From Williamsia sp. 1138 (lineage in GTDB: Bacteria; Actinomycetota; Actinomycetes; Mycobacteriales; Mycobacteriaceae): a stretch of 64,000 nt of DNA. This document shows, one piece after another, positions 43,772 through 52,593 of the stretch. The translations under genes were made by a program, and so were the position numbers. The notes beneath the pieces were generated by a model. The model was not told the DNA's origin. It worked only from the letters and a program-made list of their open reading frames with translations, and did not search any database. Position 1 is the first letter of the stretch, and each line of letters starts with the position of its first letter. The DNA is taken from assembly GCF_002095435.2 (NCBI RefSeq), contig NZ_MJEJ02000041.1, positions 1-64,000 on the forward strand, written 5' to 3'.

Positions 43772-44983
43772 TCACAAGATGGCGGAGCTGATCTTGAGTT
43801 CGATGATCTCTTCTTCGCTCAGACCAAGTTCGGTGAGGATCGCGTCGGTGTGCTCTCCATGGCTTGGGGCCCGACGAAGTTCCAGTGGTGCCTCGTCGAA
43901 TTGAACGGGACTCGCCGCGAGCGCGAACTCGTTTCCGCTGCTGTCCGAAGTCCTCGGCAAGTAGCCGTTTGCGATGACCTGCGGGTCGTTGTGCACCTCG
44001 TATGGGGTTCGCAGGACGTCCCAGACGCCGTCAAAGCCGCTGAACGCTGCTTCCCAGTGGCTCAACGGCTTCGACTCGAATGTGCCCCGCAGCTCCGTGA
44101 TGCATTCGACCCGATTCTGAAAACGGACGAGCGCGTGTGAGAAGCGCTCGTCCTCGATGAGGTCGGTGCGACTGAGTCGGGTGCAGAAATCACTCCAGAA
44201 TCGATCGGCCTGCAGCAATACGAAGCTGATGAATCGGCTGTCCTGAGTCTTGTAGATGTTGGCCACTGGGTTCGGCATGGCGCTCAGATCGAACTTGGGG
44301 ATGTCGGCGCCGAGAACCCCGGCGCCAACGATGTCTGGCCCCAGTTGCCAGATGGCGGCGTTCAGAAGTGAGACGTCAACGACAGATCCTTCTCCGGTGC
44401 GTTCGCGCTTGAGCAAAGCCGCAGTGATGCCTGCGGCAATCGCGAGCCCGCCATACGAGTCGCCGAAAGCGGGCCGTTGCACCGGTGGGTAGTCGCCGTT
44501 GCCGGCCGAATAAGCTTCGGCGATGCCGCCGCGCGACCAGTAGGCCGCTAGATCGTAGCCACCCTGCGCGGCCAGATTGCCCTTCGTGCCGTAGCCGTGC
44601 CCGCGCGCGTAGATGATCTTCGGGTTGCGGGAGCGGATGGCGTCGACATCGACGCCCATGCGCGCACGCGAATCAGGCAGCAGGTTTGTCACGAACACAT
44701 CGGCGGTCTCGACCAGCTTCATCAGGACTTCGAGGCCTTCGGGGGTTCCTGTGTCGATACCGACACTTCGCTTGCCGCGATTGGGTTGTTCGACGAAGTG
44801 ATTGACGCCTCCGGAGCCGGTGACCACCCCGGAACTGATCAGTCCGCGCTGAGGATCGCCGGTCTCAGGGTGTTCGATCTTGATCACATCGGCGCCCCAG
44901 TCCGCGAGCACTGCGCCGGCAGCGGGAACAAAAGTCCAGGCAGCGAGCTCAACTACGCGGATACCGGAGAGAGTGTCGTTCAT
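43772..44983 (-). CDS. CaiB/BaiF-family CoA-transferase
   Basis: A 403-residue class III CoA-transferase: GIRVVELAAWTFVPAAG, WGADVIKIEHPETGD and the catalytic Asp in GGYDLAAYWSRGG near residue 163. It moves CoA between carboxylic acids without ATP. ATG 44983 follows AAAGGAAA; an in-frame ATG at 44998 is less likely. It is divergent from a broken thioesterase gene. Confidence 0.88.
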   Translation of the reverse strand: MNDTLSGIRVVELAAWTFVPAAGAVLADWGADVIKIEHPETGDPQRGLISSGVVTGSGGVNHFVEQPNRGKRSVGIDTGTPEGLEVLMKLVETADVFVTNLLPDSRARMGVDVDAIRSRNPKIIYARGHGYGTKGNLAAQGGYDLAAYWSRGGIAEAYSAGNGDYPPVQRPAFGDSYGGLAIAAGITAALLKRERTGEGSVVDVSLLNAAIWQLGPDIVGAGVLGADIPKFDLSAMPNPVANIYKTQDSRFISFVLLQADRFWSDFCTRLSRTDLIEDERFSHALVRFQNRVECITELRGTFESKPLSHWEAAFSGFDGVWDVLRTPYEVHNDPQVIANGYLPRTSDSSGNEFALAASPVQFDEAPLELRRAPSHGEHTDAILTELGLSEEEIIELKISSAIL

Positions 44984-45236
44984 GGCGTTTCCTTTCATGC
45001 CGTCGAATCGGCGAGGCGACAGGCGGCGACCGAATAGCCCTCACAAGCGAGGTTTGGTGGGTCCGACGGGAGCTTGAACCACAACTCGGCCCGCGAACTC
45101 TTCTAGTGTACGTCCGTATAGATAACTAATTAACCGGTTTCGCAAAATCGGACATATTCTGACGGGATGAACTACTTGACCGGAGCCTCCTGAGGATTCG
45201 GCTGAACTGAGGGTCGCGGCCGGCAGCGGACCGGCG

Positions 45237-45786
45237 GTGGCAGCTGTGGAGCCGAGCCCTGTCGAACGCAGGTTCGGCATAACAATCGTGGAGGCTGATC
45301 CGAGGACCGGTCGCAGTTTGCTGACCATGGATGTCGCCTCTCTCGAGAACACGGAGACGGGAGTGAGGAGCCTGGGGCCACTGGCGCTGATGCTCGACGG
45401 ATCCGGTGGGTTGTCGAACCATATTGTGCGACCGGACGACACGAGCACGCAACGTTGTTGGAGCAATTGTCACTCCGACTGGACGGCGCCGCGTCAGGAT
45501 ACAGCTTGATTCCGATGCCCTGCAATCGAAGCAGGGTGAGTCGGATGCCCATTATCTTGGCTCGCTGCGTATCAACTACCTCCGGCCGATGAAGGTGGGG
45601 GATGGGGCCCGTTACGACGCGACCCCGGTTCGGATCGGGCGCGGCAGCGCAGTGGCCGACAGCGTGGCCATCGGCGCCGATGGCCAGGCATCGGCGATAG
45701 CGCGCGTCAAACACGTACCGATGATCGGTGCCACCGACCGGAAGCACCCCGGCTGTGGACCCCGGATGACTCTGCACCGATTGTGA
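45237..45786 (+). pseudogene. Frameshifted hotdog thioesterase
   Basis: The first part (RFGITIVEADPRTGRSLLTM, then GPLALMLDGSGGLSNHIVRP) and the second part (VVGAIVTPTGRRRVRIQLD, then YLGSLRINYLRPMKVGDGAR) are the two halves of one PaaI-like hotdog protein in two adjacent frames. The switch falls at about 45430-45450. One indel would restore a protein of about 180 residues. It could be a true pseudogene or a sequencing error. Confidence 0.65.
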
Positions 45787-45943
45787 TCACCTACCGGAGG
45801 CGATCTGCGGTGCTGATCTATGACACCCGCCGCATTCTTTGAAAGTGTTCCGTCTTGTCCGGATCGGGGATAGCGTTATGAGGTCTTTCATTTAACTATT
45901 TGCTCCACTAGGGTGCGCAAAGGGAGCATACGGAGGTTATGCG

Positions 45944-46408
45944 TTGAACGTCGAACATCTCATCGCTCGGGAGCTGGTTCGCGATCGGTATGCCCGATAC
46001 AACCGGGCGGGTGACAAGGGGCGACTGGACGAGCTTGCGGCATGCTTCACGGAGGATGGGTCTCTGGAGGCGCGAAACTCCTTTGCCACAACGGGGCGTC
46101 AGAACATCATCGACACGCTGACCTCGGTGTCTGCGGAACTGGTGGCGCATGCCACCGCTCAGGCGGCGACGACGCGACCCATCGTCCGGCACTTTGTCGC
46201 GAGCCTTCGCTTCGATTCGATCACGCCCGACCGGATCGAGTCCTCGGCCTACTTCGCGGTCTTCCATGCCGATGCCGCCGATCACTGGGGCACGTATCGC
46301 GATGTTCTGGTGCCGGTGGGAGATGAGTGGTTGTTCAAGCGCCGACTCGTTGTGATCGATGGAACACGCCCGGGTTCGTCTGCCGCGTCGAGCATGATCG
46401 GAGGATGA
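45944..46408 (+). CDS. SnoaL/NTF2-like protein
   Basis: A 154-residue SnoaL-like cone-fold protein (RYNRAGDKGRLDELAACFTE, TTRPIVRHFVASLRF, GTYRDVLVPVGDEW, FKRRLVVID). Members act as isomerases, hydratases or small subunits of dioxygenases. The TTG start at 45944 is fixed by CGGAGG seven bases upstream. It begins an operon with an SDR, a luciferase-like enzyme and perhaps an amidohydrolase. Confidence 0.78.
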   Translation: MNVEHLIARELVRDRYARYNRAGDKGRLDELAACFTEDGSLEARNSFATTGRQNIIDTLTSVSAELVAHATAQAATTRPIVRHFVASLRFDSITPDRIESSAYFAVFHADAADHWGTYRDVLVPVGDEWLFKRRLVVIDGTRPGSSAASSMIGG

Positions 46409-46417
46409 GGACTCGTC

Positions 46418-47227
46418 ATGGATTTACAGCTCAAAGGCAAACGCGCACTGGTGACCGGTAGTAACGGGGGCATCGGCGCGGCAATTGCGCAGGCGCTCGC
46501 CGATGAGGGCGTATCGGTGGTGCTGCACGGCCGAAACGAGGAGAAACTGGCGGCGGCGGAGGCCGAGATCTCAGGTCGAGGTGGTGCCGTCGCATCGGCA
46601 GCCGGTGATCTGTCGACCGATGAGGGCGCCCACGGCGTCGCCGCGAAAGCCGTCGACGCGTTCGGGGGAATCGACATCTTGGTGAACAACGCCGGGGGCG
46701 CCTCGGAGACCGGAGGTGGTTCGTGGTTCGATCTCGCGCCCAGCGAGTGGGCCGCCACCTATCAGAGCAACGTCATTTCGGCGGGCCGACTGATCCACCA
46801 GGTCGTGCCGGGCATGAAGGCCGACGGTTGGGGACGGATCATTCAGATCTCCAGCGCCGCAGGCATCATCCCGACGTCTGGTCAACCTGACTACGGTCCG
46901 TCCAAGGCGGCGCTGGTCAACATGTCGATGGGCCTGTCGAAGGCGCTCGCCGGCTCGGGGATCACCGTGAACACGGTGTCGCCCGGCATGATCATGACCG
47001 ACAAGCTCGTCGAGTTCCTGCGCAGATTTGCAGAGAAGCGCGGCTGGGGCGACGATGTCGACCGAGCGACCGACTACGTGCTCAAGGGCACTGGCCAAAC
47101 CGTCACCCGAATCGGGCAGGTCGAGGACGTCGCGTATGCAGTGACCATGCTCGCCAGCCCTAACTCCGGCTTCATCAACGGGGTGAACCTCCACCTCGAC
47201 GGCGGCGGAACCGGATCCATCTACTAG
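46418..47227 (+). CDS. Short-chain dehydrogenase/reductase
   Basis: A 269-residue SDR: TGSNGGIGAAIAQAL, NNAGGAS, a serine in QISSAAG and the catalytic YGPSK. It begins nine bases after the SnoaL stop and is followed 15 bases later by a luciferase-like gene. A ketone/alcohol step on the substrate of these neighbours is likely. Confidence 0.87.
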   Translation: MDLQLKGKRALVTGSNGGIGAAIAQALADEGVSVVLHGRNEEKLAAAEAEISGRGGAVASAAGDLSTDEGAHGVAAKAVDAFGGIDILVNNAGGASETGGGSWFDLAPSEWAATYQSNVISAGRLIHQVVPGMKADGWGRIIQISSAAGIIPTSGQPDYGPSKAALVNMSMGLSKALAGSGITVNTVSPGMIMTDKLVEFLRRFAEKRGWGDDVDRATDYVLKGTGQTVTRIGQVEDVAYAVTMLASPNSGFINGVNLHLDGGGTGSIY

Positions 47228-47242
47228 CGGTCGGAGACCGAG

Positions 47243-48157
47243 ATGAAACTCAACTTTCAATTTCCCACCGGGTCGGTCAAGCACTGGGACACCTGGATCG
47301 GTGCACACGAGTTCGCCGAGATCGCCGTGGTAGCCGAGGCCAGTGGATTCGACATCGTCTCCACCACAGATCATCCATTTCCCTCGGAGGAGTGGTTGGT
47401 GGGCGGAGGTCACCACGCGCTCGACCCGTTTGTGGCGCTGTCGTTCATGGCTGCTACAACGTCCAGAATTCGACTGCTGACGTTCATTCTCGTTGCGGGA
47501 TACCGTAATCCGTACACAACAGCGAAGTCTGCGGCGTCGCTGGATCTGTTGTCCGGCGGCCGGTTGATTGCCGGGATGGGTGCGGGGTACCAGGCAAATG
47601 AGTTCGACGTCCTGGGTGCGTCGTTCGATGACCGCGGACCGCGTTTCGACGAGGCGATCGTGGCGATGCAGGAAGCGTGGACCGGCGAAGTGATCGACCG
47701 GGAGGGGCCGTTTTTTCCCGCCCACGGGCACCGGATGCTCCCACGTCCGGCGCAGCGTCCGGGGCCACCGATCTGGATCGGCGGGAACAGTAAGGCGTCG
47801 ATCCGCCGCGTTGCCGAGCTCGCCGACGGCTGGCTGCCGTTCGAGCAATCCGCGGCAATGTCTGCCATCACGAATACGCCTGCGCTGCAGATTGATCAGC
47901 TTGCCGAGCGGATCGATCAGATCAGGGATATGCGGAGCGTTCTGGGGCGGTCAGCCGACTTCGAGGTGTGCTTCACACCGACCGCGCGACGCGACTCGGA
48001 TGAGACGGCCGACGCAGTGGCACAGCAGATCGGCCCGTTGTCCGAGGCCGGCGTCACCCACATCTCGGTGGAATCGAAGACGCGCAGCATGGATGCCTGC
48101 CTGGCGGAGATCGAACTGCTGGGCACGCGACTGGCCGGTGTCGGAACAGTCGGCTGA
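47243..48157 (+). CDS. Luciferase-like (LLM) flavin/F420-dependent oxidoreductase
   Basis: A 304-residue TIM-barrel LLM enzyme with TTDHPFPSEEWL, GGGHHALDPFVAL, AGMGAGYQANEF and PPIWIGGNSKAS. It shares most motifs with the enzyme at 36437-37369, so the two are paralogues. Use of F420 is likely in this lineage but not proven. It ends the SnoaL-SDR-LLM operon. Confidence 0.85.
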   Translation: MKLNFQFPTGSVKHWDTWIGAHEFAEIAVVAEASGFDIVSTTDHPFPSEEWLVGGGHHALDPFVALSFMAATTSRIRLLTFILVAGYRNPYTTAKSAASLDLLSGGRLIAGMGAGYQANEFDVLGASFDDRGPRFDEAIVAMQEAWTGEVIDREGPFFPAHGHRMLPRPAQRPGPPIWIGGNSKASIRRVAELADGWLPFEQSAAMSAITNTPALQIDQLAERIDQIRDMRSVLGRSADFEVCFTPTARRDSDETADAVAQQIGPLSEAGVTHISVESKTRSMDACLAEIELLGTRLAGVGTVG

Positions 48158-48187
48158 GGTGTCACTGCTGCCGTTGCGCGGACGTTA

Positions 48188-48201
48188 TGACAACCATGTC
48201 A
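48188..48201. promoter_or_regulatory. Inverted-repeat operator, TGACA-N4-TGTCA type
   Basis: TGACA-ACCA-TGTCA has the same arms and spacing as the elements at 2007-2020 and 21352-21365. It lies 131 bases upstream of the second amidohydrolase start. Confidence 0.5.
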
Positions 48202-48263
48202 CCGCTGTGGATGGTCTATAACTGCTTTTCAAGACAGTGATAGGTCGGTCTCACCGACACTTA

Positions 48264-48279
48264 TTGACGTTTTCGTCAA
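48264..48279. promoter_or_regulatory. Inverted repeat TTGACG-TTTT-CGTCAA
   Basis: Six-base perfect arms lie 53 bases upstream of the amidohydrolase start. GTCGGT-CTC-ACCGAC at 48244-48258 is a second palindrome. The repeat preserves the TGAC-N6-GTCA pattern of the operator group but with different inner bases. Confidence 0.45.
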
Positions 48280-48331
48280 ACTCGTGCAAGCTGAACGAAG
48301 ACTTCAGCCACCCGATAGAAAAGGCGGACCC

Positions 48332-49564
48332 ATGACAGATTTGAACGATGTGCCGATTTTCGACGCCGATACGCACATGTACGAGACGCCGGATGCCCTG
48401 ACCAAGTTCCTGCCTGAAAAGTTCTCGCCGGCAGTGCAATACGTCCAGGTCGGTAAGCGCACCCGGATCGCGATCCTGAACAAGATCACGGAGTTCATCC
48501 CGAATCCGACCTTCGAGAAGGTGGCCGCGCCGGGCGCGCACGAGAAGTTCTACTCCGGTCAAAATGTCGAAGGTCTGACCTTGCGAGAGATGCAGGGAAC
48601 GGCCATCGAGGCGCCGCCTGCCTCTCGGGAGCCCCGCGCGCGGATCGAAGAGATCAACCGACAGGGCGTGGACGCCGCGCTCGTCTACCCGACCCTGGCC
48701 AACCTGGTGGAGCATTCTGCCGCCGAGGATCCCGACCTCACCGTCGCGATGATCCATGCCCTCAACCAGTGGATGCTCGAGACGTGGGGCTTCACCCACG
48801 AGAACCGGTTGTTCATGACGCCGGTCATCACGTGCGCTCTTGTGGATGAGGCACGTCGCGAGCTGGAATACCTGGTCGACAACGGTGCCAAGGTGGTGCT
48901 GATCAAGCCCGCGCCCGTCAACGGCTACAGAGGCTGGCGGTCGCCGGCATTGCCCGAGTTCGACCCGTTCTGGAAAGACGTCGAGGATGCGGGTATGCCC
49001 GTTGTGCTGCACGCCAGCCAGCCCCCGCTCGATGAATACATCAACAAGTGGGAACCGCCGTCCACCAACAACTTCATGACCATGAGCTCTTTCCGTTGGC
49101 TGGCGCTGGGCCACCGCGAGATCTCGGACATGCTGGGGTCGCTCATCTGCCACGGCACGCTGACTCGCTTCCCGAAGCTGCGCATCGCGTCGGTGGAGAA
49201 CGGCAGCGCCTGGATTCATCCGCTGTTCCACGACCTCGCGGATCTGAACAAGAAGATGCCGCAGAACTTCCCGGAGGACCCGCTCGAGGTCTTCCGTCGG
49301 AACGTGTGGGTGAGCCCCTTCTGGGAAGGGTCGGTCAGTGATGTCGTGGAAACCGTCGGCTGGGACAAGGTCATGTTCGGTTCGGACTACCCGCATCCCG
49401 AAGGGTTGACCGAGCCGAAGGGCTTCTACAAGTATGCCGAGGGCATGAGTGAACGGCGTGCCTACGACTTCATGGGTGACAACGCACGCCGGTTCCTCGG
49501 TCTACCGCTGCGCAACCCGAGTCCGGACGCCGCCGAGGCGCCCGCGGACGCCATCTCGGTCTGA
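48332..49564 (+). CDS. Amidohydrolase-2 family metal-dependent hydrolase or decarboxylase
   Basis: A 410-residue TIM-barrel hydrolase: FDADTHMYETPDAL carries the first metal ligands, VVLHASQPP a middle His, SVENGSAWIHPLFHDL the next site and FGSDYPHPEG the late Asp. It has the same length and fold as the protein at 2208-3440. The reaction is probably hydrolysis or decarboxylation of a cyclic or aromatic acid. ATG 48332 follows AAAAGGCGG. A long terminator follows. Confidence 0.85.
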   Translation: MTDLNDVPIFDADTHMYETPDALTKFLPEKFSPAVQYVQVGKRTRIAILNKITEFIPNPTFEKVAAPGAHEKFYSGQNVEGLTLREMQGTAIEAPPASREPRARIEEINRQGVDAALVYPTLANLVEHSAAEDPDLTVAMIHALNQWMLETWGFTHENRLFMTPVITCALVDEARRELEYLVDNGAKVVLIKPAPVNGYRGWRSPALPEFDPFWKDVEDAGMPVVLHASQPPLDEYINKWEPPSTNNFMTMSSFRWLALGHREISDMLGSLICHGTLTRFPKLRIASVENGSAWIHPLFHDLADLNKKMPQNFPEDPLEVFRRNVWVSPFWEGSVSDVVETVGWDKVMFGSDYPHPEGLTEPKGFYKYAEGMSERRAYDFMGDNARRFLGLPLRNPSPDAAEAPADAISV

Positions 49565-49580
49565 CCCGCACACACGGGAC

Positions 49581-49617
49581 GACCAGGGTCCGAGCACATT
49601 GTGCTCGGGCCCTGGTC
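49581..49617. terminator. Bidirectional hairpin between amidohydrolase and TetR genes
   Basis: A 17-pair stem (49581-49597 with 49601-49617, one G-U pair) closed by a three-base loop, between two convergent genes. There is no T-run. Confidence 0.7.
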
Positions 49618-49674
49618 CAGTCCTGCTCGGAGGAACTGGCTGTGTCCGAGTCAGCCGCACCCGGTCGCCCGTGC

Positions 49675-50286
49675 TCAGGGGCCGCTGTCCTGGTAGTTGC
49701 CGATCAACCCGTGAAGGGTCTCGAACTCAGAACGCATCACGTCTTCGAGTAACGAGCCTGGCGACCGTATCCACCGGTCGATCGAGCGTTCGACGACCAG
49801 CATCCCGACTGAAGCCAGGAGGATGCACCGCTCGTCGGCCACCGCGATCTTGCGACGCTCCGCGATGGCGTCAGTGACCGTCCTGGCGCTGGTGTCGTGG
49901 TTTTTTCGTTCTTGGCCGATGAGCTTGACCGATGAAGAGACAGCCTCCCGATAGAGCGTGATGCGCCCCCGTTGTCTCGACAATCCCGGTGCCAAAGTGA
50001 TGAAAGCCTGTGCCATCGCATCGAGTTCGGACATCGACTCCGGTTGCGCCAGGTACACACCGCTGAAAGCCCGTACGAAGTCGTACTCACCGAGGAAGAG
50101 AACCGATTCCTTCGTCGGGAAATAGCGGAAGAACGTCCGCGGTGACACGCCGGCGCCCTTGGCGATCTGATCCGTGGTGGTCTGATCGAAACCGTTCGTG
50201 CTGAACAGGTTCAACGCCGCGTCGACCAATGCCAGCCGAGTCTGGGTGGCACGATCTTGCCGCCGTGACCGGTCGCCGGATTGCAT
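49675..50286 (-). CDS. TetR-family transcriptional regulator
   Basis: A 203-residue TetR regulator with helix-turn-helix TTDQIAKGAGVSPRTFFRYF and a C-terminal effector domain. It is divergent from the EthD-like/Ltp2/DUF35 operon, which it probably controls. It is convergent to the second amidohydrolase, so it is also one candidate for the repressor that binds upstream of that gene. Confidence 0.88.
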   Translation of the reverse strand: MQSGDRSRRQDRATQTRLALVDAALNLFSTNGFDQTTTDQIAKGAGVSPRTFFRYFPTKESVLFLGEYDFVRAFSGVYLAQPESMSELDAMAQAFITLAPGLSRQRGRITLYREAVSSSVKLIGQERKNHDTSARTVTDAIAERRKIAVADERCILLASVGMLVVERSIDRWIRSPGSLLEDVMRSEFETLHGLIGNYQDSGP

Positions 50287-50490
50287 CGCTGTGGTGGTCC
50301 TTTCGAAGCGGCACCTGCCTTCGGTGGATGTCGCCGGGATGTCGACCGTCCCGCGCGGTGATCACCATACTGCTCTATCGACACTCAACCGTCATTTAGA
50401 CACGGCGCATGGCGGCACGGACGTCGGACGGCTCCAATACAGATTTGGTTGATTGCAGGCCATCTGGCGAGTCTTCAACCAACATCGTCG

Positions 50491-50520
50491 TTGACGTGTG
50501 ACAGTTGACTGCCATAAAGT
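50491..50520 (+). promoter_or_regulatory. Candidate promoter of the Ltp2-like operon
   Basis: TTGACG (50491-50496), an 18-base spacer and TAAAGT (50515-50520) point to the gene at 50566. TGAC occurs three times at exact seven-base steps (50492, 50499, 50506) across the -35 region, which may be a repeated half site for a regulator. Confidence 0.4.
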
Positions 50521-50565
50521 CGAGAATGCGAACTGCGAAACGTATCAAGCGAAAGTAGGCGCCCT

Positions 50566-50934
50566 ATGGCGGACAGCTATCTCTTTGTCTTCTCCAATCC
50601 AACAGAGGGCAACGACGACGAGTTCAACAGCTGGTACGAGACCCGGCACGTCCCTGACGTTCTCGAGGTCGAGGGGGTCACCGCCGCGCAACGCTACGAT
50701 TTGGCTCCGATCACACCGCCGGAGGTCGAGGGAATCGCCGCGCCCCCGGCCCCGGCACACCGCTATCTCGCGGTCTATGAACTCGGCCGCGACCCAGACA
50801 TCGTGATGGGGTCATTTCTCGAGCGGGTCGGTTCGGGGCAGATGCCGCTGAGCGATTCTCTCGACCTTGCGGGGGTGTCGATGGCGGTATGGCGGCCACG
50901 GGGCGAGCGGAAAGTCGCCGGACCAGTCAGATGA
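50566..50934 (+). CDS. EthD/DUF4286-like ferredoxin-fold protein
   Basis: A 122-residue protein with the dimeric alpha/beta-barrel signature LFVFSNPTEGNDDEFNSWYE followed by TRHVPDVLEVEGVTAAQRY. Related EthD and DUF4286 proteins are small accessory or isomerase-like proteins of catabolic pathways. Its stop overlaps the ATG of the Ltp2-like gene. The exact role is unknown. Confidence 0.72.
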   Translation: MADSYLFVFSNPTEGNDDEFNSWYETRHVPDVLEVEGVTAAQRYDLAPITPPEVEGIAAPPAPAHRYLAVYELGRDPDIVMGSFLERVGSGQMPLSDSLDLAGVSMAVWRPRGERKVAGPVR

Positions 50935-52067
50935 GTTGTGCAGTTGTCGGCATCGGCAGAACCGAGTATTCGCGTCGATCGAACCGAACCCCACTCGCGA
51001 TGGCCATCGAGGCGTGCCGCGGTGCCATCGACGATGCGGGATTGACGCCTGCGGACGTCGACGGGATGAGTACCTTCATGGTCAACGACTCAGCCCAACC
51101 GATCACCGTCGGTTGGGGATTGGGCATCGACGAGTTGTCGTGGGCCAATGCCATGTATGGCGGCGGTAACCTTGTTGCCGATCAGATCGCAACGGCGGCA
51201 GCGGTGATCGAGGCCGGGATGTGCCGGGCAGTTCTGGTGTACCGATCCCTCAACGGCCGGTCCGGGCACCGTTTCGGAACGGTAGAAGGTCCGATGCTGG
51301 TGGATCAGGAAAACCAGTTCGACGCCGCATCGGGATTCCTTGTGCCGCCGCAGTGGTTTGCGATGTGGGCGCGGCGCCATCAGCATGACCATGGTTCCAC
51401 CGAAGAGGATCTCGGGCACATCGCGATCACCCAGCGAACCCACGCCGGGCCCAACGACCATGCGCTGCGGCGTGAACCACTGACCATGGACGACTACCTG
51501 GCCGCTCGCTGGATCAACGAGCCCTTCCGGGTGCTCGACTGCACGTCTGAGGTCGACGGCGCTGTGGCCGTGCTCGTGGTGGGCGAGGACATCGCCGCCG
51601 GCACCGCACACGATCCGGTCTGGCTCGTCGGGTCATCCAATTCGCAGAGCGGGGCGGGCTGGACACAATGGGACGACCCGGCGGCGATGTACGCGCGTTC
51701 GGCGGGCCCGAAGATCTGGGAGCGCACCGGACTCCGCCCGGCCGACATGGATGTGGCGTGCATGTACGACTGCTTCACGTACACGGTGATGGCCACCATG
51801 GAAGGGTACGGATTCTGTGAGAAGGGAGAGGTCGGCACGTTCTTTGCCACGGGGCGAGCTACCTATGGCGGCGACGTGGTGGTCAATCCGCACGGAGGAC
51901 TGTTGTCCGAGGGGTACATACACGGTCTCAATCACCACTTCGAAGCCGTGACCCAGCTGAGGCATTCGGCCGGGGTGCGGCAGGTCGAGGGAGCCGAACT
52001 CGCGCTGGTCACCGCCGGTGGTGGCCCGTTCGGCGGCGCCAACATCTACAGCAGGCAGCACCCATGA
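50931..52067 (+). CDS. Ltp2-like retro-aldolase (thiolase fold)
   Basis: A 378-residue thiolase-fold protein without thiolase chemistry: AMYGGGNLVADQ at the Cys position, CMYDCFTYTVM with Tyr in place of His, and LLSEGYIHGLN with Tyr in place of the GHP His. This double Tyr pattern is that of Ltp2 retro-aldolases. It is coupled on both sides by ATGA overlaps, upstream to an EthD-like gene and downstream to a DUF35 gene. It should release a ketone or aldehyde and a shorter acyl-CoA from a 3-hydroxyacyl-CoA. Confidence 0.83.
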   Translation: MSCAVVGIGRTEYSRRSNRTPLAMAIEACRGAIDDAGLTPADVDGMSTFMVNDSAQPITVGWGLGIDELSWANAMYGGGNLVADQIATAAAVIEAGMCRAVLVYRSLNGRSGHRFGTVEGPMLVDQENQFDAASGFLVPPQWFAMWARRHQHDHGSTEEDLGHIAITQRTHAGPNDHALRREPLTMDDYLAARWINEPFRVLDCTSEVDGAVAVLVVGEDIAAGTAHDPVWLVGSSNSQSGAGWTQWDDPAAMYARSAGPKIWERTGLRPADMDVACMYDCFTYTVMATMEGYGFCEKGEVGTFFATGRATYGGDVVVNPHGGLLSEGYIHGLNHHFEAVTQLRHSAGVRQVEGAELALVTAGGGPFGGANIYSRQHP

Positions 52068-52489
52068 CCGACGCACTCATGTCGGCGCCGCTGCCCGTTC
52101 CCGATCCTGACTCGGCGTCGTACTGGGATGCCCTCGCGGAGGGCAAGCTCAAGATCTGCCGTTGCGTGGACACCGGAACATGGATCCACCCACCCCTCGA
52201 ACGCAGCCGAATCACCGGCGGGCCGGTGCGATTCGACGAAGTGAGTGGTTACGGAACGATATTCAGCTTCATCGTCATTCGTCAGCCCACGGTGCCCGGC
52301 CACCGACCACCGTATGTGACAGCGCTCATCGAACTCGATGAACAGTCGGGGCTGCGCATGAGCGCGGTGGTGGACGCGCAGCCGCACACGATCCGAATCG
52401 GCCAGCGGGTGAGAGCCCGGATCGTCGAGATCGGCGACAGCGGCGTGTATGCGCCCGAGTTCGTCCCCATCGGCACCGACGAAGAATGA
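52064..52489 (+). CDS. DUF35 protein with degenerate zinc ribbon
   Basis: A 141-residue OB-fold protein coupled to the Ltp2-like gene (ATGA). The first Cys pair is reduced to ICRCVD, and the second pair is absent (LERSRITGG where CPxC is expected), so zinc is probably not bound. The OB-fold part (GYGTIFSFIVIRQPT, PPYVTALIELDE) is intact. A structural partner of the aldolase is the likely role. Confidence 0.78.
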   Translation: MTDALMSAPLPVPDPDSASYWDALAEGKLKICRCVDTGTWIHPPLERSRITGGPVRFDEVSGYGTIFSFIVIRQPTVPGHRPPYVTALIELDEQSGLRMSAVVDAQPHTIRIGQRVRARIVEIGDSGVYAPEFVPIGTDEE

Positions 52490-52503
52490 AAGCTGGGCCC
52501 GAG

Positions 52504-52562
52504 TGCACACAAGGTCGGCGCGACAGCGTCACATCCGGCCGTGGGAGCGCGACCTGTGTGCA
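52504..52562. terminator. Imperfect hairpin between convergent DUF35 and SDR genes
   Basis: TGCACACAAGGTCG (52504-52517) pairs with CGACCTGTGTGCA (52550-52562) with one bulged A and a long, itself GC-rich loop. It lies in the 104-base convergent gap and probably ends both transcripts. Confidence 0.45.
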
Positions 52563-52593
52563 ACCAGGCACGCCGATCGACGTGGGTGGACGT

